From: Flammulina velutipes
Taxonomy: Eukaryota > Basidiomycota > Agaricomycetes > Agaricales > Physalacriaceae
Length of the DNA: 64,000 nucleotides
NCBI GenBank assembly: GCA_011800155.1
Contig: JAALGH010000011.1
Coordinates: 558,001 to 622,000 of the forward strand
Direction of reading: 5' to 3'
Position 1 is the first letter of the stretch; each line of letters begins with the position of its first letter. Below are positions 24,714-36,874 of the stretch, in pieces. The position numbers were made by a program, and so were the translations under genes. The notes beneath the pieces are model-generated. The model did no database searches. It was not told the DNA's origin and saw nothing but the letters and a program-made list of their open reading frames with translations.

Positions 24714-25985
24714 ATGGCTGCCGCACTCTATGATAGCAAGGCTACACGACAAGTCTTCAACGTTGAGGGCATGATCATACAACAAGCTACGTTGCAGACG
24801 AAAAACGAGGACCGAACCACGATTTTCGAGTTTGAACGTGGGACCATGATCGCTATCTTCGACGGTGCGTCCAAAGTGGTCTTGTGCTTCTCCTGTTCTC
24901 TTCTCATTATAGTCCCAAAAGGCCATTTAACGGATGAACTCTCAGAGTACGCCTCATCCACACTACCCCGCGCTATCGCCGACCGCATCGTCGCTGCCGA
25001 TGGCATTCCTGATATTCCCCACATCATGAAGACGGAGATTCAGGAATTCGATAACTCAATCCTTCGAGGTTTCACCGACCAGTTCGATGATAACGAAGAC
25101 TTTACCGATGAGAAGTGGGGCACTGACGGAAGGTATGTCTACGGGGTTATTGGATACAAAGGCGACCCTTCTTTCGAGATTGCCCGACGAGCAATTTGTT
25201 GGGTCTGCGGCTCTCATCGCGTTCATTAATCAGGCTAGGACGCACGTGTGGGTCGCGTCTTTGGGTGATTGCGATGCAGGTGAGAAATATCATGTCTAAA
25301 ATTTCCGCAGAGAAAACTGAATGCTGGCCAGTTTGTGGTCGCATGCAGGACGGAAGATGGGTCCCAATCATGCTGAGCTCGCGTCACAACGCCGACAACA
25401 CAGAGGAGGTGGAAAGAATCAGTCGAGAGCACCCAGGTGAAGAGGGTATCATTCGACATGGTCGTCTCTTGGGCTGGTTGACCGTCACCCGAGGTGCGCT
25501 TTGTGAACGAACGTGGATAGATACTGAACTTGTTCACAGCCCTTGGTGATTTCCAAATCAAAGCACCATTCTCCATTGCGTCGCGAGGTCTAAGGTGGAT
25601 ATATAGGGCGTATATCCCTCCCATGATATGGGCGCAGTGGAAAGAAGAGGGACATGTTAACATGCCTTACATGTCCAACGTGGCTGACATCCAATGTCAC
25701 GAGTTAATTGAAGGGGACATGCTCGTCTTTGCCTCTGACGGCCTGAGGGATATACTGCCTCGAATCATGGCTGCAGACGAGCGTTGGGATATACTGATAA
25801 ACCTTGCCAACTTGAATGGAGGGTCCGATTCGCGTCTCGGACATGACTGTATCGCCAATGGCCAGGAGAATTTGGCAGAGACTCTGATTAAGAATGCACT
25901 TTTTGGAAAGAATTTGGAGAAGATGGAGACGGAGATGGCTCGAGAACGCGATGATATTTCAGTGGTTATTGTACATTTCAAATAA
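24714..25985 (+). pseudogene. PP2C-like Ser/Thr phosphatase, left copy, frameshifted
   Basis: Four exons can be traced (24714-24864, 24922-25279, 25332-25493, 25540-25985) with the same junctions as the right-arm copies. PP2C motifs appear in order: IAIFDGH across the first splice, VWVASLGDCDAG, LTVTRALGD across the third, LVFASDGLRD and RDDISVVIV. In exon 2 at about 25196 the sequence gcaatttgttggg has one more T than the right copies (gc.attgttggg). This shifts the frame to an early stop just after ARRAI. Without correction the protein ends at about one third of its length and loses the later metal-binding Asp residues. Other splice signals remain good, so the lesion looks young. The family is unusual in lacking the second Gly of the usual FDGHGG motif. 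Confidence 0.75.
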
Positions 25986-26099
25986 ATACTGCAAACACTT
26001 TCTCGATACCGCTTGCCGTTGGCAGTTTATCCATCGATGTCCGTTATAACTAGTGGTTTAGGGTGCGGCAAAGATTAAGCAGACCATATTCGTAACCTG

Positions 26100-26161
26100 C
26101 CGTCGAATACGTTGGTATTCTATTCCTTCTTCGTCGTCGAGGGATTTGAGTCCATTCGACA
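26100..26161 (-). pseudogene. Remnant of Rab-GAP exon 1
   Basis: The reverse strand from ATG at 26161 (atgtcgaatggactcaaatc, then ctcgacgacgaag) matches the start of the TBC gene (atgtcgactgaactcaaacc, ctcgacgacgag). It stops after some 60 bases. It marks the inner end of the left arm, directly upstream of the Vps3/39-like gene. Confidence 0.65.
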
Positions 26162-26227
26162 TGAGAGCCTGAGGCAAGAATTCGTGGCTTACATAAACAT
26201 GCCTCTCTGCCATTGACCGCGACGGTC

Positions 26228-28711
26228 ATGGCTCACTCGTCCGCGATATTTCCTCGTTCTGGCGTCCTCGTTCTCGGAGAACAAGGAGTGCATTCGCTGG
26301 TACCATCGACGCTTATCTCGCAAGCGGAATCCCTGCTAGACAGTCACAGGATCGACGACGCCGTCGACCTCGCTGACCAGCAACGGAAGAAGATTTATGG
26401 AAATTTGACAGTCAACGAGGATGAAGTGAGTCTCCAAAAACCTTTATTACTTCTGTAATCTGATTGTTTGTTGAGATTGAAGAGCTCAACTATGTCTACC
26501 AACGAATAGGCTTTCAATGTTTTTCGGAAACATTGTTCGAGGACGCGGGAAAGAGCTTCTTCGAGGGAAACCTGGATCCTCGTCTGCTTGTCAGCTACTT
26601 TCCCGACTTGCGTGGAACACTGTTCACGGCCGACGACAGCATCAATGTGTACGCCGGTGTCGCAGCGCGTATGCCCCCCGAAGCGTCGGTGGATGATATA
26701 AGTAAGTGTCTGCTCTTTTGGCTGTGTGTTTTTCCCTTTTCATTTCCTAATTCGCTGTCTTTTCTTCGTTCCTGTCGTGGAACTAATCATCAGTCGCCGC
26801 GAATCTAGTTAGGAATTATTCACCACATCTATCTACCCGCTCCGCCCCTTCCACCGCCGAACTACGCAACATACTAGGAATGGCCGCACAGGACATGCTG
26901 GAATCTTTCCTCAGGAAGACTAGGAGGAAGCACCAGGTCGATGCTACTACGCAGTCACCAGAGATAGCCGTCGTGGTCGATACAGTCCTCGCGATCTTAT
27001 TCGCTCGCACGGAAAAGACCAGTGAACTCTATGCCTTGCTTCAAGAGGAGAACCGTGTCGTGGTCTCTGAGATCGAACAAGTCCTCAAAACTACCGGACA
27101 ATACAACGCACTCTGCATTCTCTACCAGCAGCATCATGAGGACACCAAGCTCCTAGAGACTTGGGCCAAGTTAGTCACGTTTCAATCCTCGATTCCACCA
27201 CTTATTTCCCGCATCCAGAGTAGCAGAAGGAGAATGGACAGACGAGGATATCAAAGACCCGTTGACAAACATAATCACGCTTTTGACGGAGAAGAAAGAT
27301 CGTTCTCTACTACAACATTGGGCAATATGGCTCACCAAGATTGATCCAGAGCGTGGCCTCAAGGTTCCTATAACATTCATCTTTTTACTCAGGTCGCTTA
27401 CCGACTTCTAGCTTCTAACATCTGCGAATCTTGGCAAACGAAGAGATAAAGGCGGGGATGATGTTGCCTTGCTCAAGCAAATTGCGGATGCCAACCCTAC
27501 GGCTGGCGTCCAGTATTTGGAACATCTTGTTCTTCAACGCCGTGGAATGACCGAAGAGTTCCACCAACGATTCGCCTTGTCACTCGTGGACCAGCTTATT
27601 GCCTTTGCTTCAGAAGAGGCTGTATCCAAGTTATGGCGCGCTAAGGGTATGTTTTTGATCGTTAACTTGATATTGTCCACTCATCGCCAGTTAGCGGCCT
27701 CGTTTTCCTCCAGCCGACAAGAATCAACTACTTCGTTCTTCTCGTACTTTTCCTCGACGACACCAGATTCTGACCATAAGCGGACGCGGATAAAGACAGC
27801 TCTCTTCCTTCAAGGATCATCGCTTTACGACGTACAAACGATCAAGGACCATCTTCAACCTCATAGCAAACTACTACCGCTGGAAATGGCTATCATCGAA
27901 GGAAAGGTCAGAAAGTCATTTTAGTGACAGAGACATCTACTGACTTAACCTCGGCACTATAGCTGAAGAATCATCGAGACGCGTTATCCGTCCTAATCCA
28001 CGACCTGCATGATTCCACTTCCGCGGAGGTTTATTGCACACTTGGAGGTGATATTATTCCTGGCAAGGTTGCAACGGCGGTTGCGGAGAGCACTGTCGGT
28101 TTACAGGCCTGGGTCAATGCACCGTTCTTCCCTCGATCGACGAACAAAGTGGACGATGAGGTCAAGAAGGGGCTGCTTAAGGTCCTTCTTGAGGTGTACC
28201 TCGCAGAGAAGTGCGTTGGATCCTACGTGTGTGTTTTTCGATGTTGACCTTTTTGTGGCTCATTAGGGCAAGTTCGAGTCGTGCTGCGCGATTGTTGGAA
28301 TCTCAGGCCGTCAATCTGGAGATCACAGACGTGCGCCTATTCCTGTCTTTTTTGAAATACCGTTTCGAGGCTCATGGGTTATTATAGGTGATGGAAGTTG
28401 TGCCACCGGAATGGAAGGTGAACGTCGTCGCCTCGTTTTTGGAACGTTCTTTCCGGCGGACGGTCCACCGTAGGCATGAGGGGCAGATCGTCAAGGCGAT
28501 TAGTGAGGCGCAGAATTTGGAGGTGAAGGAGAGGTCGTGGATGGTGTTGAGGGAGGAGGGGATGGTTATTGAGGATGCTGCTGATTCTGACGAAGATGGG
28601 GATGGGGATGGGGAAGTCATTGACGAGAAATCGGCGTTGCAGGTTACGCTTGGTCCACCGGTGGATGATTCGTATTCACATCCGAATTGGGATACTGTAG
28701 AGGCTGGATGA
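26228..28711 (+). CDS. Vps3/Vps39-like (TGFBRAP1 family) tethering subunit, N-terminally truncated
   Basis: Nine exons (26228-26425, 26476-26701, 26794-27169, 27219-27363, 27412-27646, 27695-27906, 27963-28210, 28267-28330, 28388-28711) read in phase to 675 residues. The protein begins in what is normally the middle of a CORVET/HOPS Vps3/Vps39-type protein: LVLGEQGVHSLVPSTLISQA is the end of the beta-propeller, followed by the helical clathrin-repeat-like region and the C-terminal Vps39_2-type domain (EVVPPEWKVNVVASFLERSF). The N-terminal CNH propeller, several hundred residues in family members, is missing. Directly upstream lie a Rab-GAP exon-1 remnant and the inverted duplication, so the 5' half was probably removed by that rearrangement. 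All downstream splice sites are intact, so the loss may be recent, or a shortened protein may be made. Confidence 0.75.
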
Positions 28712-29278
28712 ATGACATGGAATAGACTGCATTTTTTTAAAATCTCGGTGATGGGCGTGCTTCTGGTAACCGTCGTAAGGGAGCGTGCTGCGTAAGGGGG
28801 AGTACGGTGGATATAGGCCTTTATAGTGCCTCTGGTCGTCACCTAGCTTTCTGTGGCGTCCAACATGTCTCAGGGGCGTTCGGCGTGCCTTTTAATAAAA
28901 GTTTCATTATGGGATCGACCAGGCATGTGTGGCGGCAAGCTAAAAAGCCTGGGTACATTAAATCATCTACTATAGTGAGCCTATTGGGATGTGAAATCAT
29001 AAGATACTTGTTACATCGTGAGAGCCATATATTTGGTTATACTGCCCCAATCGGAAAGTCTTTTGGCGGGGGACGAGGAGGATACGTGAAACTCCTTGCC
29101 TGGCTTTGAATGGACGCGCGGGAATCTATCCGGGCCTATATTTCTTTGTGAGACGACAATCCTGGATGTGGAGGCGTAAATACATACCCTGTTTGGTCCC
29201 GGCGCCACTGTGACGGAATTCTTCCGCGTCGAATCGTCTGAATCGTGCTCTTGTACACTACCATGATCAAAGTCTGTG
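28712..29278. other. Convergent intergenic region
   Basis: It separates the 3' ends of the Vps3/39-like gene and the minus-strand membrane protein gene. Short frames only. No gene was recognised. Confidence 0.45.
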
Positions 29279-30576
29279 CTACAATTGAATTACAGCTATG
29301 ATTGCATAGTTTGGCCACTCACAAATGGGACTGAGTATGCCAAGGTCTGCGGCGGGACGAGGTGCTGTCGCAAGTGTTCCGTTTCTGTTGTGTTTTGGAT
29401 CGTTGAAATTGAGAATCATGAGGTTGCAGATGACTGTGAGACTGTACACCCTCCCGAGGATGCCGAAGAGTACGAACCAGCCTGGAGAGAAGTGAGCGCT
29501 GGGTTACCCCGATATTATGGGCGTTACCGTTGGTGTTGGTGAGGAGAAGGATAATTATTAAAGTCGTTAGTATGGCCGTTGAGACTCCGCATGAAGCCAA
29601 GGTAACGGCGGTGCGTCGTATGAAGCTATATAGTGACCATTCAATGAAGGAACATCGAAAGAGAAGTGGTTGGGTGATACCTTCGTGATACCGAGGACGG
29701 CGTGTGTACTCGATGTAACCTATAGGCGAGGGCAACCGTGATATATATATCTGTCACTGCACCGCATGCAGCTCCAGCACTATAATGCGACCGTCAATTT
29801 CAAGCGGCTAGCTTGAGTATGTATAATAACTCACATTGCAAGGTTACGTCCTATCCGAGACGAATTCGTTGGATTTACCACGAAATACAGTGCGGTGGCT
29901 ATGGAAGTGGCTTTCTGTGGCGCCCATAGGTTATTTTGGATTCGTTTGAGATCCAGCAATGAGACATACGTGAGCGAGCATAAAAAGGATGATGGTGCCC
30001 ATTCCCAACTTGTCACTGGATCTATGCCAGACGTCAGATAAATATCAAGTTAGGGGTGACGGGGACCTCACATTGTCCAGTAGCGGTAGAGGAAAAATGT
30101 CTGCTCAATGGCGGCGGACAGGCATGTCAAGATAATTTGCACTGGTATTATCCAGAGCAATTCCTGGACTAGAGGGGAGCCTAGTAGGTGAGTAGGTGAG
30201 TATCAATCCCCCCGCCACAGAAGGGAATCCCACTGACCAGAGAACCTGAGGAGACACTGTTGGATGTATGAAATTTTGAACTGCGTGGATGGAACTGGAT
30301 TGTATTCACCAGCCAAGCATTTGCGTACACCGTCATCGTAGCCGCCGTGTCAACAAGGAGCGCAGCGTATATCCCATACTTGAATAGAGGCGTGGGCTTG
30401 TAGTTTGCGAGATACCATACAGATGACAGGACCTGGCCGGTGAAGAGTATCGTGTTCAACCAAGACGCAGCCAACGGCGCTCTAAGAATGTGATTCGAGT
30501 TAGTAAACTTGGATTAATAGGAGGTGTACGAATTAACGCACCCTAGCGAATAGTTCATTAAGTCTGAGGCGAACAT
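29279..30576 (-). CDS. Seven-helix membrane protein, DUF6534-like
   Basis: A multi-exon minus-strand gene. Recognisable segments in order are APLAASWLNTILFTGQVL (helix 1), YGIYAALLVDTAATMTVYA, VQIILTCLSAAIEQTFFLYR, MGTIILFMLAHV, a helix around YITVALAYRL, RTAVTLASCGVSTAILTTL and FGILGRVYSLTVICNLMIL, then a polar tail to TAG at 29279. This helix pattern and the ...Y.NLMIL.. end are those of the large DUF6534-type basidiomycete family, whose function is unknown. The start is uncertain: ATG at 30576 or 30558 in a short first exon. The paralogue at 35362 is in opposite orientation on the other side of tRNA-Cys and TPS2. Confidence 0.7.
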
Positions 30577-31054
30577 CGACCTCGACGCGCACTTGGGCGC
30601 TCGCAATGAGGGGAAAGAGTGACAGCCAGAAAGAAGTGGAAGTTCATGTACAACCTCTGAGCGGAGTCTCGAGAGAACCCCTGCAGGGAAATAGGTTTGA
30701 CAGGCGCCTCGAGTCTCACTTCAGTTCGACCCTTCTGTCGGTGGCAAAGGTAAAAAGTCAACATACCTTAGCCTGTATATATATATTGTCGTGTAATGAA
30801 CTTGGTTTTCTGGAGGACGAGGGACCATGGGCAAGTGTGTGAACTAATTTTAGATGGTATCGACTACGCCTATTTCCTGTTCCAGAGAATGTTCCCACGG
30901 ATTGTACATACGCGCCCTGTACGCGCCTGTACGCACCAGGTGTTACTGTACCTCACAACACCGTTTTACTGTGATCTTTATGAGGCAAAGGTGCACTTGC
31001 TTCACGATACATTTCTGTATTTCCACAGCTAAAAAGTATTCCTACGGTCTGTGA
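30577..31054. other. Intergenic region
   Basis: Upstream region of the DUF6534-like gene. Only short frames are present. An AT-rich stretch (tatatatatat at about 30775) could belong to a promoter, but its direction is unclear. Confidence 0.35.
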
Positions 31055-31127
31055 AGACCCCACCGTGAGTTGAACACGGGACCTTGCGGTCTGCAATCGC
31101 ACGCTATGACCACTTAGCTATGGAGTC
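31055..31127 (-). tRNA. tRNA-Cys (anticodon GCA)
   Basis: The reverse strand folds as a 73-base tRNA without intron. The acceptor stem GACTCCA/TGGGGTC has one G-U pair, the D stem GCTA/TAGC is perfect, the anticodon stem TGCGA/CCGCA has one A-C mismatch next to the loop, the loop TTGCAGA gives GCA, and the T arm CCGTG-TTCAACT-CACGG is perfect. The discriminator base is U, as usual for Cys. The CCA end is not encoded, as expected in eukaryotes. Confidence 0.88.
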
Positions 31128-31464
31128 CTGAAAGTCTATCGCCAGCTAGCTGGTATATTGCTTCTCCCCAAACATTTAATTGACGCCACACTTTCTTAGG
31201 CGGATTTAAATGAATTTGTTCCACGCGTTCATTCTGTGAATAGCCAATCACAAATTAGAGGCTGGCTTCTTGACGAAAAAGACCGACCAGCTTATCGATG
31301 GGGGTCCAGAGGTGGTCTGGATGTAGCCTAACGGTGAGATGTCGGATGAAAGAGCAAACGTTGAAAAGCAAAGATGGAAAGCGTTCGAACCAATGACCGC
31401 AAGCACGTCGTTATCACGACGTCATCCATAAACTCATGGTTGCCTTTTTGGGACGATCTCATTA

Positions 31465-34400
31465 ATGATTGAGGACGCCGACTCGCTTTTGCTCTTCAAG
31501 AGCCTAGACGTCGATTTTCCCACAGTCGACTCTTGTCCAGCAACCACCACCATGCCTTTTGCAACGATGGACAGCTTCACCGAACCGTACACTCGCGCAG
31601 GCGACGACATCTCGCTCGACGAGGTCCGCAAGCAGGTCCACCAGCTCGAAGAGCAGCACCGCGCCAACGGCATACCGCTTTCAGGCCGTATCATTCACGT
31701 CTGCCACTATCTCCCAGTCATCGCTGCCCTCAACAGCCGCGCTGGTGTCCTCAGCCCACCGGCAACCCCACCGAGCAAAGCGACAGAGGTTCCTACCACC
31801 CCAACGACAGACGACGTCCAACATGATGCCGCTATAGAATCAGCAGCAAAAGACTCTTCCTCTTCGATCTGGACGTTGACTTCCCGCTATGGCCACGCAG
31901 CCATGATCTCAGGCATTCGATCCCTCTCTGCCACTCACGAACAAGTCATTGTCGGCTGGACGGGAGACATAGCATCCCCAGTACCCAACGAGAACGTCCC
32001 TTCTTCCACAATCTCAGATGCCGACAAGGATGCGTTGAACGAAGCCCTCCTAACGTATCAGCCAAAGGAGTCAGATCCCGATGACGATAGAAAAACCAGC
32101 TACGTCCCGGTCTGGTTAGACGACAAGGTCGCGCACGGCCACTACGACGGCTACTGTAAACAAAGTGAGTGGCATCTACCAATCCAACCGATTAAGCTAA
32201 CCATGTCTCAGTCCTCTGGCCGCTTTTTCATTACCTGCTCTGGCAAGATGTCGCCACCGAATATGCTTCTGCCGACTCCCATTATCCATTCTACGAATCC
32301 GCCAACGCAACATTTGCTCGTCGGATAGCTGAGATCTATCAGCCTGGCGACTTGATCTGGGTCCACGACTACCATCTTCTCCTTCTGCCCAAGCTAGTCA
32401 GAGAATTAGTCCCCGAGGCCGTCATTGGACTCTTTGTCCATACTCCATTCCCCAGTAGTGAGGTCTTCAGGTGTCTTCCTAGTACGTCTTTTCAAACTTT
32501 CGACCAACTCTCAATCTAAATGACTACAGGGCGCAAGGAGATATTGGACGGAATGCTAGGCGCAAACCTTGTCTGTTTCCAGACGTACTCATATTCGCGT
32601 CACTTCCTCTCAACTTGCATCCGTGTATGTGGCTATGAAACAACACCACGAGGAATTGATGTCGAAGGGCATGGCATCTCTGTTATGCACTGTCCCGTCG
32701 GTATCGATGCCGAGCGCGTTGCTCGCGACATGTAAGTCAACCACAGCTTACATTGTACGGTATATTCACACCCATCTAGTCTTCGCCCTGGTATCCAGCC
32801 CAAATTGGAGGCATTGAGGACACTGTACGAGGGCAAGAAGATAATCGTTGGCCGAGACAAGTTAGATGTCGTCAAGGGTGTCATTCAGAAGGTTAGAGAG
32901 ACTAACAAAAGACTAACCCAATATGCTAACCTTCGTTAGCTCCGTGCCTTTGAGAAGCTCTTGCAAGACTATCCTGAGTGGGTCGGCAACGTCGTGATGA
33001 TCCAGGTTACCTCACCTGCTCTAACTGACTCGCCCAAACTGGAACGACAAGTCAGCGAGCTCGTCGCTCATATCAACGGCGAGTACGGCAGCCTTGACTT
33101 TATTCCTGTACACCACTAGTGAGCTCCACTTTACGTGTCTTTCGTTTGTGTCTGACCCGGTCGCAGCCACCAAACCCTCAAGAAGGATGAATTCTATGCT
33201 CTGTTATCTGTCGCTGATCTCGCCGTCATCACTCCGCTTCGGGATGGCATGAACACGACATCGATGGAGTTCGTCATTGCTCAAGAGAAGACAAACCGTA
33301 GCCCAAGCGTCCTGAGCGAGTTCATGGGTATCAGCAAGCACATGTCAGAAGCATTGCAAGTCAACCCGTGGAACCTCGGTGTGAGTTACCGTACCATTCA
33401 AATGACTGAGACACCCGCTAATGTTCACCTCTCAGGATGTCGCCGCTGCTATTAACCAAGGACTGCTGATGTCGGAGCCGGAGAAGATTGAGCGCCATGA
33501 TAAGCTGCACAAAGTCGTAACGACGCACACTTCACACACCTGGGCCGCAGTCCTCGTTAAAATGATGCTAGGACAGATGAACAGCACAAACACAGCGAGG
33601 ATGACGCCTTACATTCCCAAGGAGGTTCTCCAATCCAAGTACCGCAGTGCTAAGAAACGGCTATTTTTGTTCGATTACGATGTGAGTCCATGTTTAGCTC
33701 TCCTTATCCCCCACCGTTCTTACTCTATTTCAGGGTACCCTCGCTCCAATCGTAAAGATTCCAAGTATGGCGACGCCGTCTGAACAGACTCTAGAAGCTT
33801 TAGGAAAGCTGTCTGAAGACCCGCAAAACCTGGTCTATATCATCTCAGGTCGCGACGGCGAGTTCTTGGAGCAGCATCTAGGACATTTCACTAAGATTGG
33901 GTTCTCTGCTGAACATGGAGGGTTTGTACGAGAGCCCGGCGTGAAAGAGTGGACCAACTTTACCGAATCCCTGGACATGAGCTGGATGTCGGAGGTGCAG
34001 GAAATTTTCAAGTACTACACGGAGGTGAGCTCTTTTGATGCTGCGGAGATGTCATTCAGTGCTAACATGGTCCCCAGCGGACTACGGGCAGTCACATCGA
34101 AGTGAAGAAGAGCTCGATAACATGGCATTACCGCTCGGCCGATCCTGAGTGGGGTCTGTTCCAGTGCCGTCAATGTCAAGACTTGTTGGAGAACAACTTG
34201 GCGCATAAGCGTCCGATAGAAGGTACATCCATATTTTGAACGTCGCACGTCAATTATTGACAACCTGCTAGTTCTTGTCGGGAAGAAGAATCTTGAAGTT
34301 CGTCCAATCGCAGTGAACAAGGGGGAGATTGTCAAGCGTATCCTATACAACAACCCAGACGCTGAGTTCATCTTCTGCGCTGGTGATGACAAGGTTAGTC

Positions 34401-34722
34401 AATCAATTGAAAACTCGGAAAGGACCATACTCATTTCTTTTTGTAGACCGACGAGGACATGTTCCGGGCACTCAACCTCTTCCAACCCCCGGTCACCGGC
34501 AAGGTTTACCTTGAGGCACCTTTGTCGGTGACCCTCCTTGATCCTGAGATGAAGAACGCGCCGCCTGTCGAGTTACTCGTTTCGGGTGATGCGGTCTTCA
34601 CCACTGCGGTTGGCCATAGCAGCAAACGGACGCTTGCTAGTTGGCATGTCACCACTCCTCAAGAGATCGTTGAGCACATGCTCGAGATCATCGAGGATCC
34701 CAAGGCTGAGAGTCGTCTTTAG
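31465..34722 (+). CDS. TPS2: Trehalose-6-phosphate phosphatase, Tps2 type (GT20 plus HAD domains)
   Basis: A long multi-exon gene of about 900 residues. The N-terminal half is a GT20 trehalose-6-phosphate-synthase-like domain (IIHVCHYLPV, DLIWVHDYHLLLLPKL, GLFVHTPFPSSEVFR, ITPLRDGMNTTSMEF). The C-terminal half is a HAD phosphatase whose nucleophile block LFLFDYDGTLAPIV is rebuilt at a splice junction, followed by IISGRDGEF, GFSAEHGGF and FIFCAGDDKTDEDMF. In fungi this layout is Tps2, which removes phosphate from trehalose-6-phosphate in the cytosolic synthase complex, while its GT20 part is mainly structural. A poorly conserved insert (about residues 100-190) interrupts the GT20 domain. The ATG at 31465 is the first in frame, but ATGs at 31552 and 31567 also precede the domain, so the start is uncertain. 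Ends at TAG before 34723. Confidence 0.92.
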
Positions 34723-35361
34723 ATTCGAGGGCGGCTGATATAGATGATTATTAGAGAATATTTTTGGGCCCAAGAGGAAACTGGTAAATGGACATTCTGC
34801 GTAGATGAATCTTCTCATGTGTATTGTATAGCAATTCTTTCCAGAACACGTTGGAAGTCCAAGTGCGTTGCCTGCACCGGCTGAATTTCTCGTCTGAGAA
34901 CATAAGATATGCCTCAGTGGCAGGCGGAGTATGGTTACTTGGGTCAAGGGATGCACGCGATCCTAACGACGGGGAGACATGAGGTTCTGAAATGTCCGTT
35001 AATTCAGATCTTGTCTGATCTTGTGCGTCGCGGGAGTATTTAGACGTGTCCTGTGGCGCGAAGCTGGTTGTGCGGCCCGTCAAATCCGGGATCCCACCGA
35101 GATGCCACCACCAAACGATCATGACGATCCAGGCGTTTTCTTTCCATCCGAAGGCCTTTTTACGTTGCACAGTCAAGCCAGGCACTCGAGTGGGCTCGGA
35201 CTTGTGCTATTGCTACCCTGCATGCAGGTGGTTCAGATTTTGACAGCCTTCGTTTCTCGGAGACCTTGCGGAGTGCTACCATGTCTTCTCCTTCAACTCC
35301 GTAACTTATGCCGTGAGTCTTAAAGCACCCCACTGGACGCAGGAATCGGACGTCCTATTCC
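34723..35361. other. Intergenic region
   Basis: Between the end of TPS2 and the second DUF6534-like gene. Short frames on both strands overlap here, none with a domain. The last part is presumably the upstream region of the gene at 35362. Confidence 0.4.
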
Positions 35362-36874
35362 ATGTCATCCGCTGTTCTTTCTTTGGAGTACGTCTTTTCG
35401 CTTTGCGTTAGTAGATGTTTCTTACTTATGGTATGTTTAGAGCGATAATCGCTGCTTCGTGGGCTAACACGGCACTGTATGCTGTGCAACTCGTGGTGTC
35501 TGTGTGGTATTTGTGCACATATGCGAGTCTGCCGGTTTATAGGTGGGGGATATGGGCGGCGTTGGTTGTGGATGGGGCGACGACCATTACGGTGTTTGCG
35601 AATACTTGGTTGGTGAGTGTGTTTCCTACGATACATGCATTCGTCTAATTTGTGGGCTGCTAGATCTTGATGGTGTTTACTCGTCCGTGGTTCACTGTCA
35701 GGCTTCGAGTCGACGATGAATCTTACTGGAATCCTTAGAGCCCCCTCCGGTATTGGACATTCAACCGCCGTTGGACCTACCTCCATCGCCAGCTATGAAA
35801 TCTCCATGGACGCTGCCCACCCAGATCATCTTGACTAGTTTCTCGGTGTTTTTAGAACATGCTTTTTTCGGATATCGATACTGGTCGATGTGGGTATTCC
35901 TTTCTCTCCTCCGGGAAACGCTGGAACTCATGTCCTGCAGCTCGAGGGATGCGATAGGAACGTGTATCATCGTGCTGCTCATAATCGGCCATGTAAGTTA
36001 CCTTGTTGCTATCCCTACATGATGTCTGACGAGTAGTGTATAGGAAGGAAGCGCTTTAGCCGCTGGGCTGTATTCATTCATCTACCCAGCGTCTCCTGAT
36101 GACCTGAATCCCTTTCGTTTACTTGTGTGGGTTCTAGTCTGCTTGATTGACTGCCCTTTCTGACTGGTAGCCCGTAGGACTGCATCAGCCTGTGCCGCTG
36201 GCGCTGACATTGTCATCTCAGGCGCATTGGTGTACCGGTTAAAACATTTGACGCCACTGTATGCAGAAACGAAAAGGTTTGTGGCTGAGCTATCGCATCG
36301 CATTGTGTATTGACAGAATGCCTAGTCTCCTTCACCGTGTTGCGGTTGCATCGTTGTCGTGTGGGATAACGGCTGTGGTTGCGGCCAGTCTCATCATTGT
36401 ATTCATTTTCCTGCAACCTGAAGGTGGCATTTTTCTTTCTTTTGCACGTTCGACCTTGTTGACGTGTTGTTATAGCTTCCTATGTCATGTTCGCTATCCT
36501 CGGAAGAGTATATAGCTTGACCGTCATCGTCAACCTGGTCATTCTCAAATCAAGTAACAACACAAAGAGCAGGACACAATTCTCGTCTGGATCGGGGCCG
36601 GTTGTTCTGACGCCGTTGTGTAAGACTCTCTTCACCGGATGCTCTGAGTAGGCTACTAACGATGATGATAGATTTTGATAATAGTTCGCAGCCTGGCTCT
36701 GCGAAGAGGTCGACGATGCCCATTGGGCAGTATCCTAGACCGGTATGCAAGCACTTGAACCAATCGATGTTTCTGACAATTCAATAGAGTAAGCCTAGTA
36801 TCACTCAGGACGCGCCGGCATACCCGCTCTCCACGTTGAGGAGTCAAGACCGAGAAGAAGAAGATATTGCGTAG
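35362..36874 (+). CDS. Seven-helix membrane protein, DUF6534-like
   Basis: Exon 1 is 26 bases (ATG 35362 to 35387) and splices in phase to 35441, giving SLEAIIAASWANTALY, parallel to SLGAPLAASWLNTILF in the gene at 29279. Further exons encode WAALVVDGATTITVFANTWL, a Pro-rich loop (PPPVLDIQPPLDLPP), WTLPTQIILTSFSVFLEHAF, a helix at CIIVLLIIGHV, ADIVISGALVYRL, VAVASLSCGITAVVAASLI and FAILGRVYSLTVIVNLVIL. A polar, acidic tail ends at TAG 36872-36874. A 60-base intron starting gtccgtgg (about 35689) is needed to avoid a stop and keeps the frame. Function of the family is unknown. The pair with 29279 probably arose by inverted duplication around tRNA-Cys and TPS2. Confidence 0.75.

Larger units (their letters stand above)
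20045..26161. repeat. Left arm of large inverted segmental duplication
   Basis: The gene order is a mirror image of 53470-64000: Rab-GAP gene, family X gene, Rab-GAP fragment, leucine-rich-type fragment, Rab-GAP/Vps3-like joint, PP2C-like gene. Similarity is uneven, from nearly identical (about 22560-23255) to barely recognisable. Confidence 0.85.
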
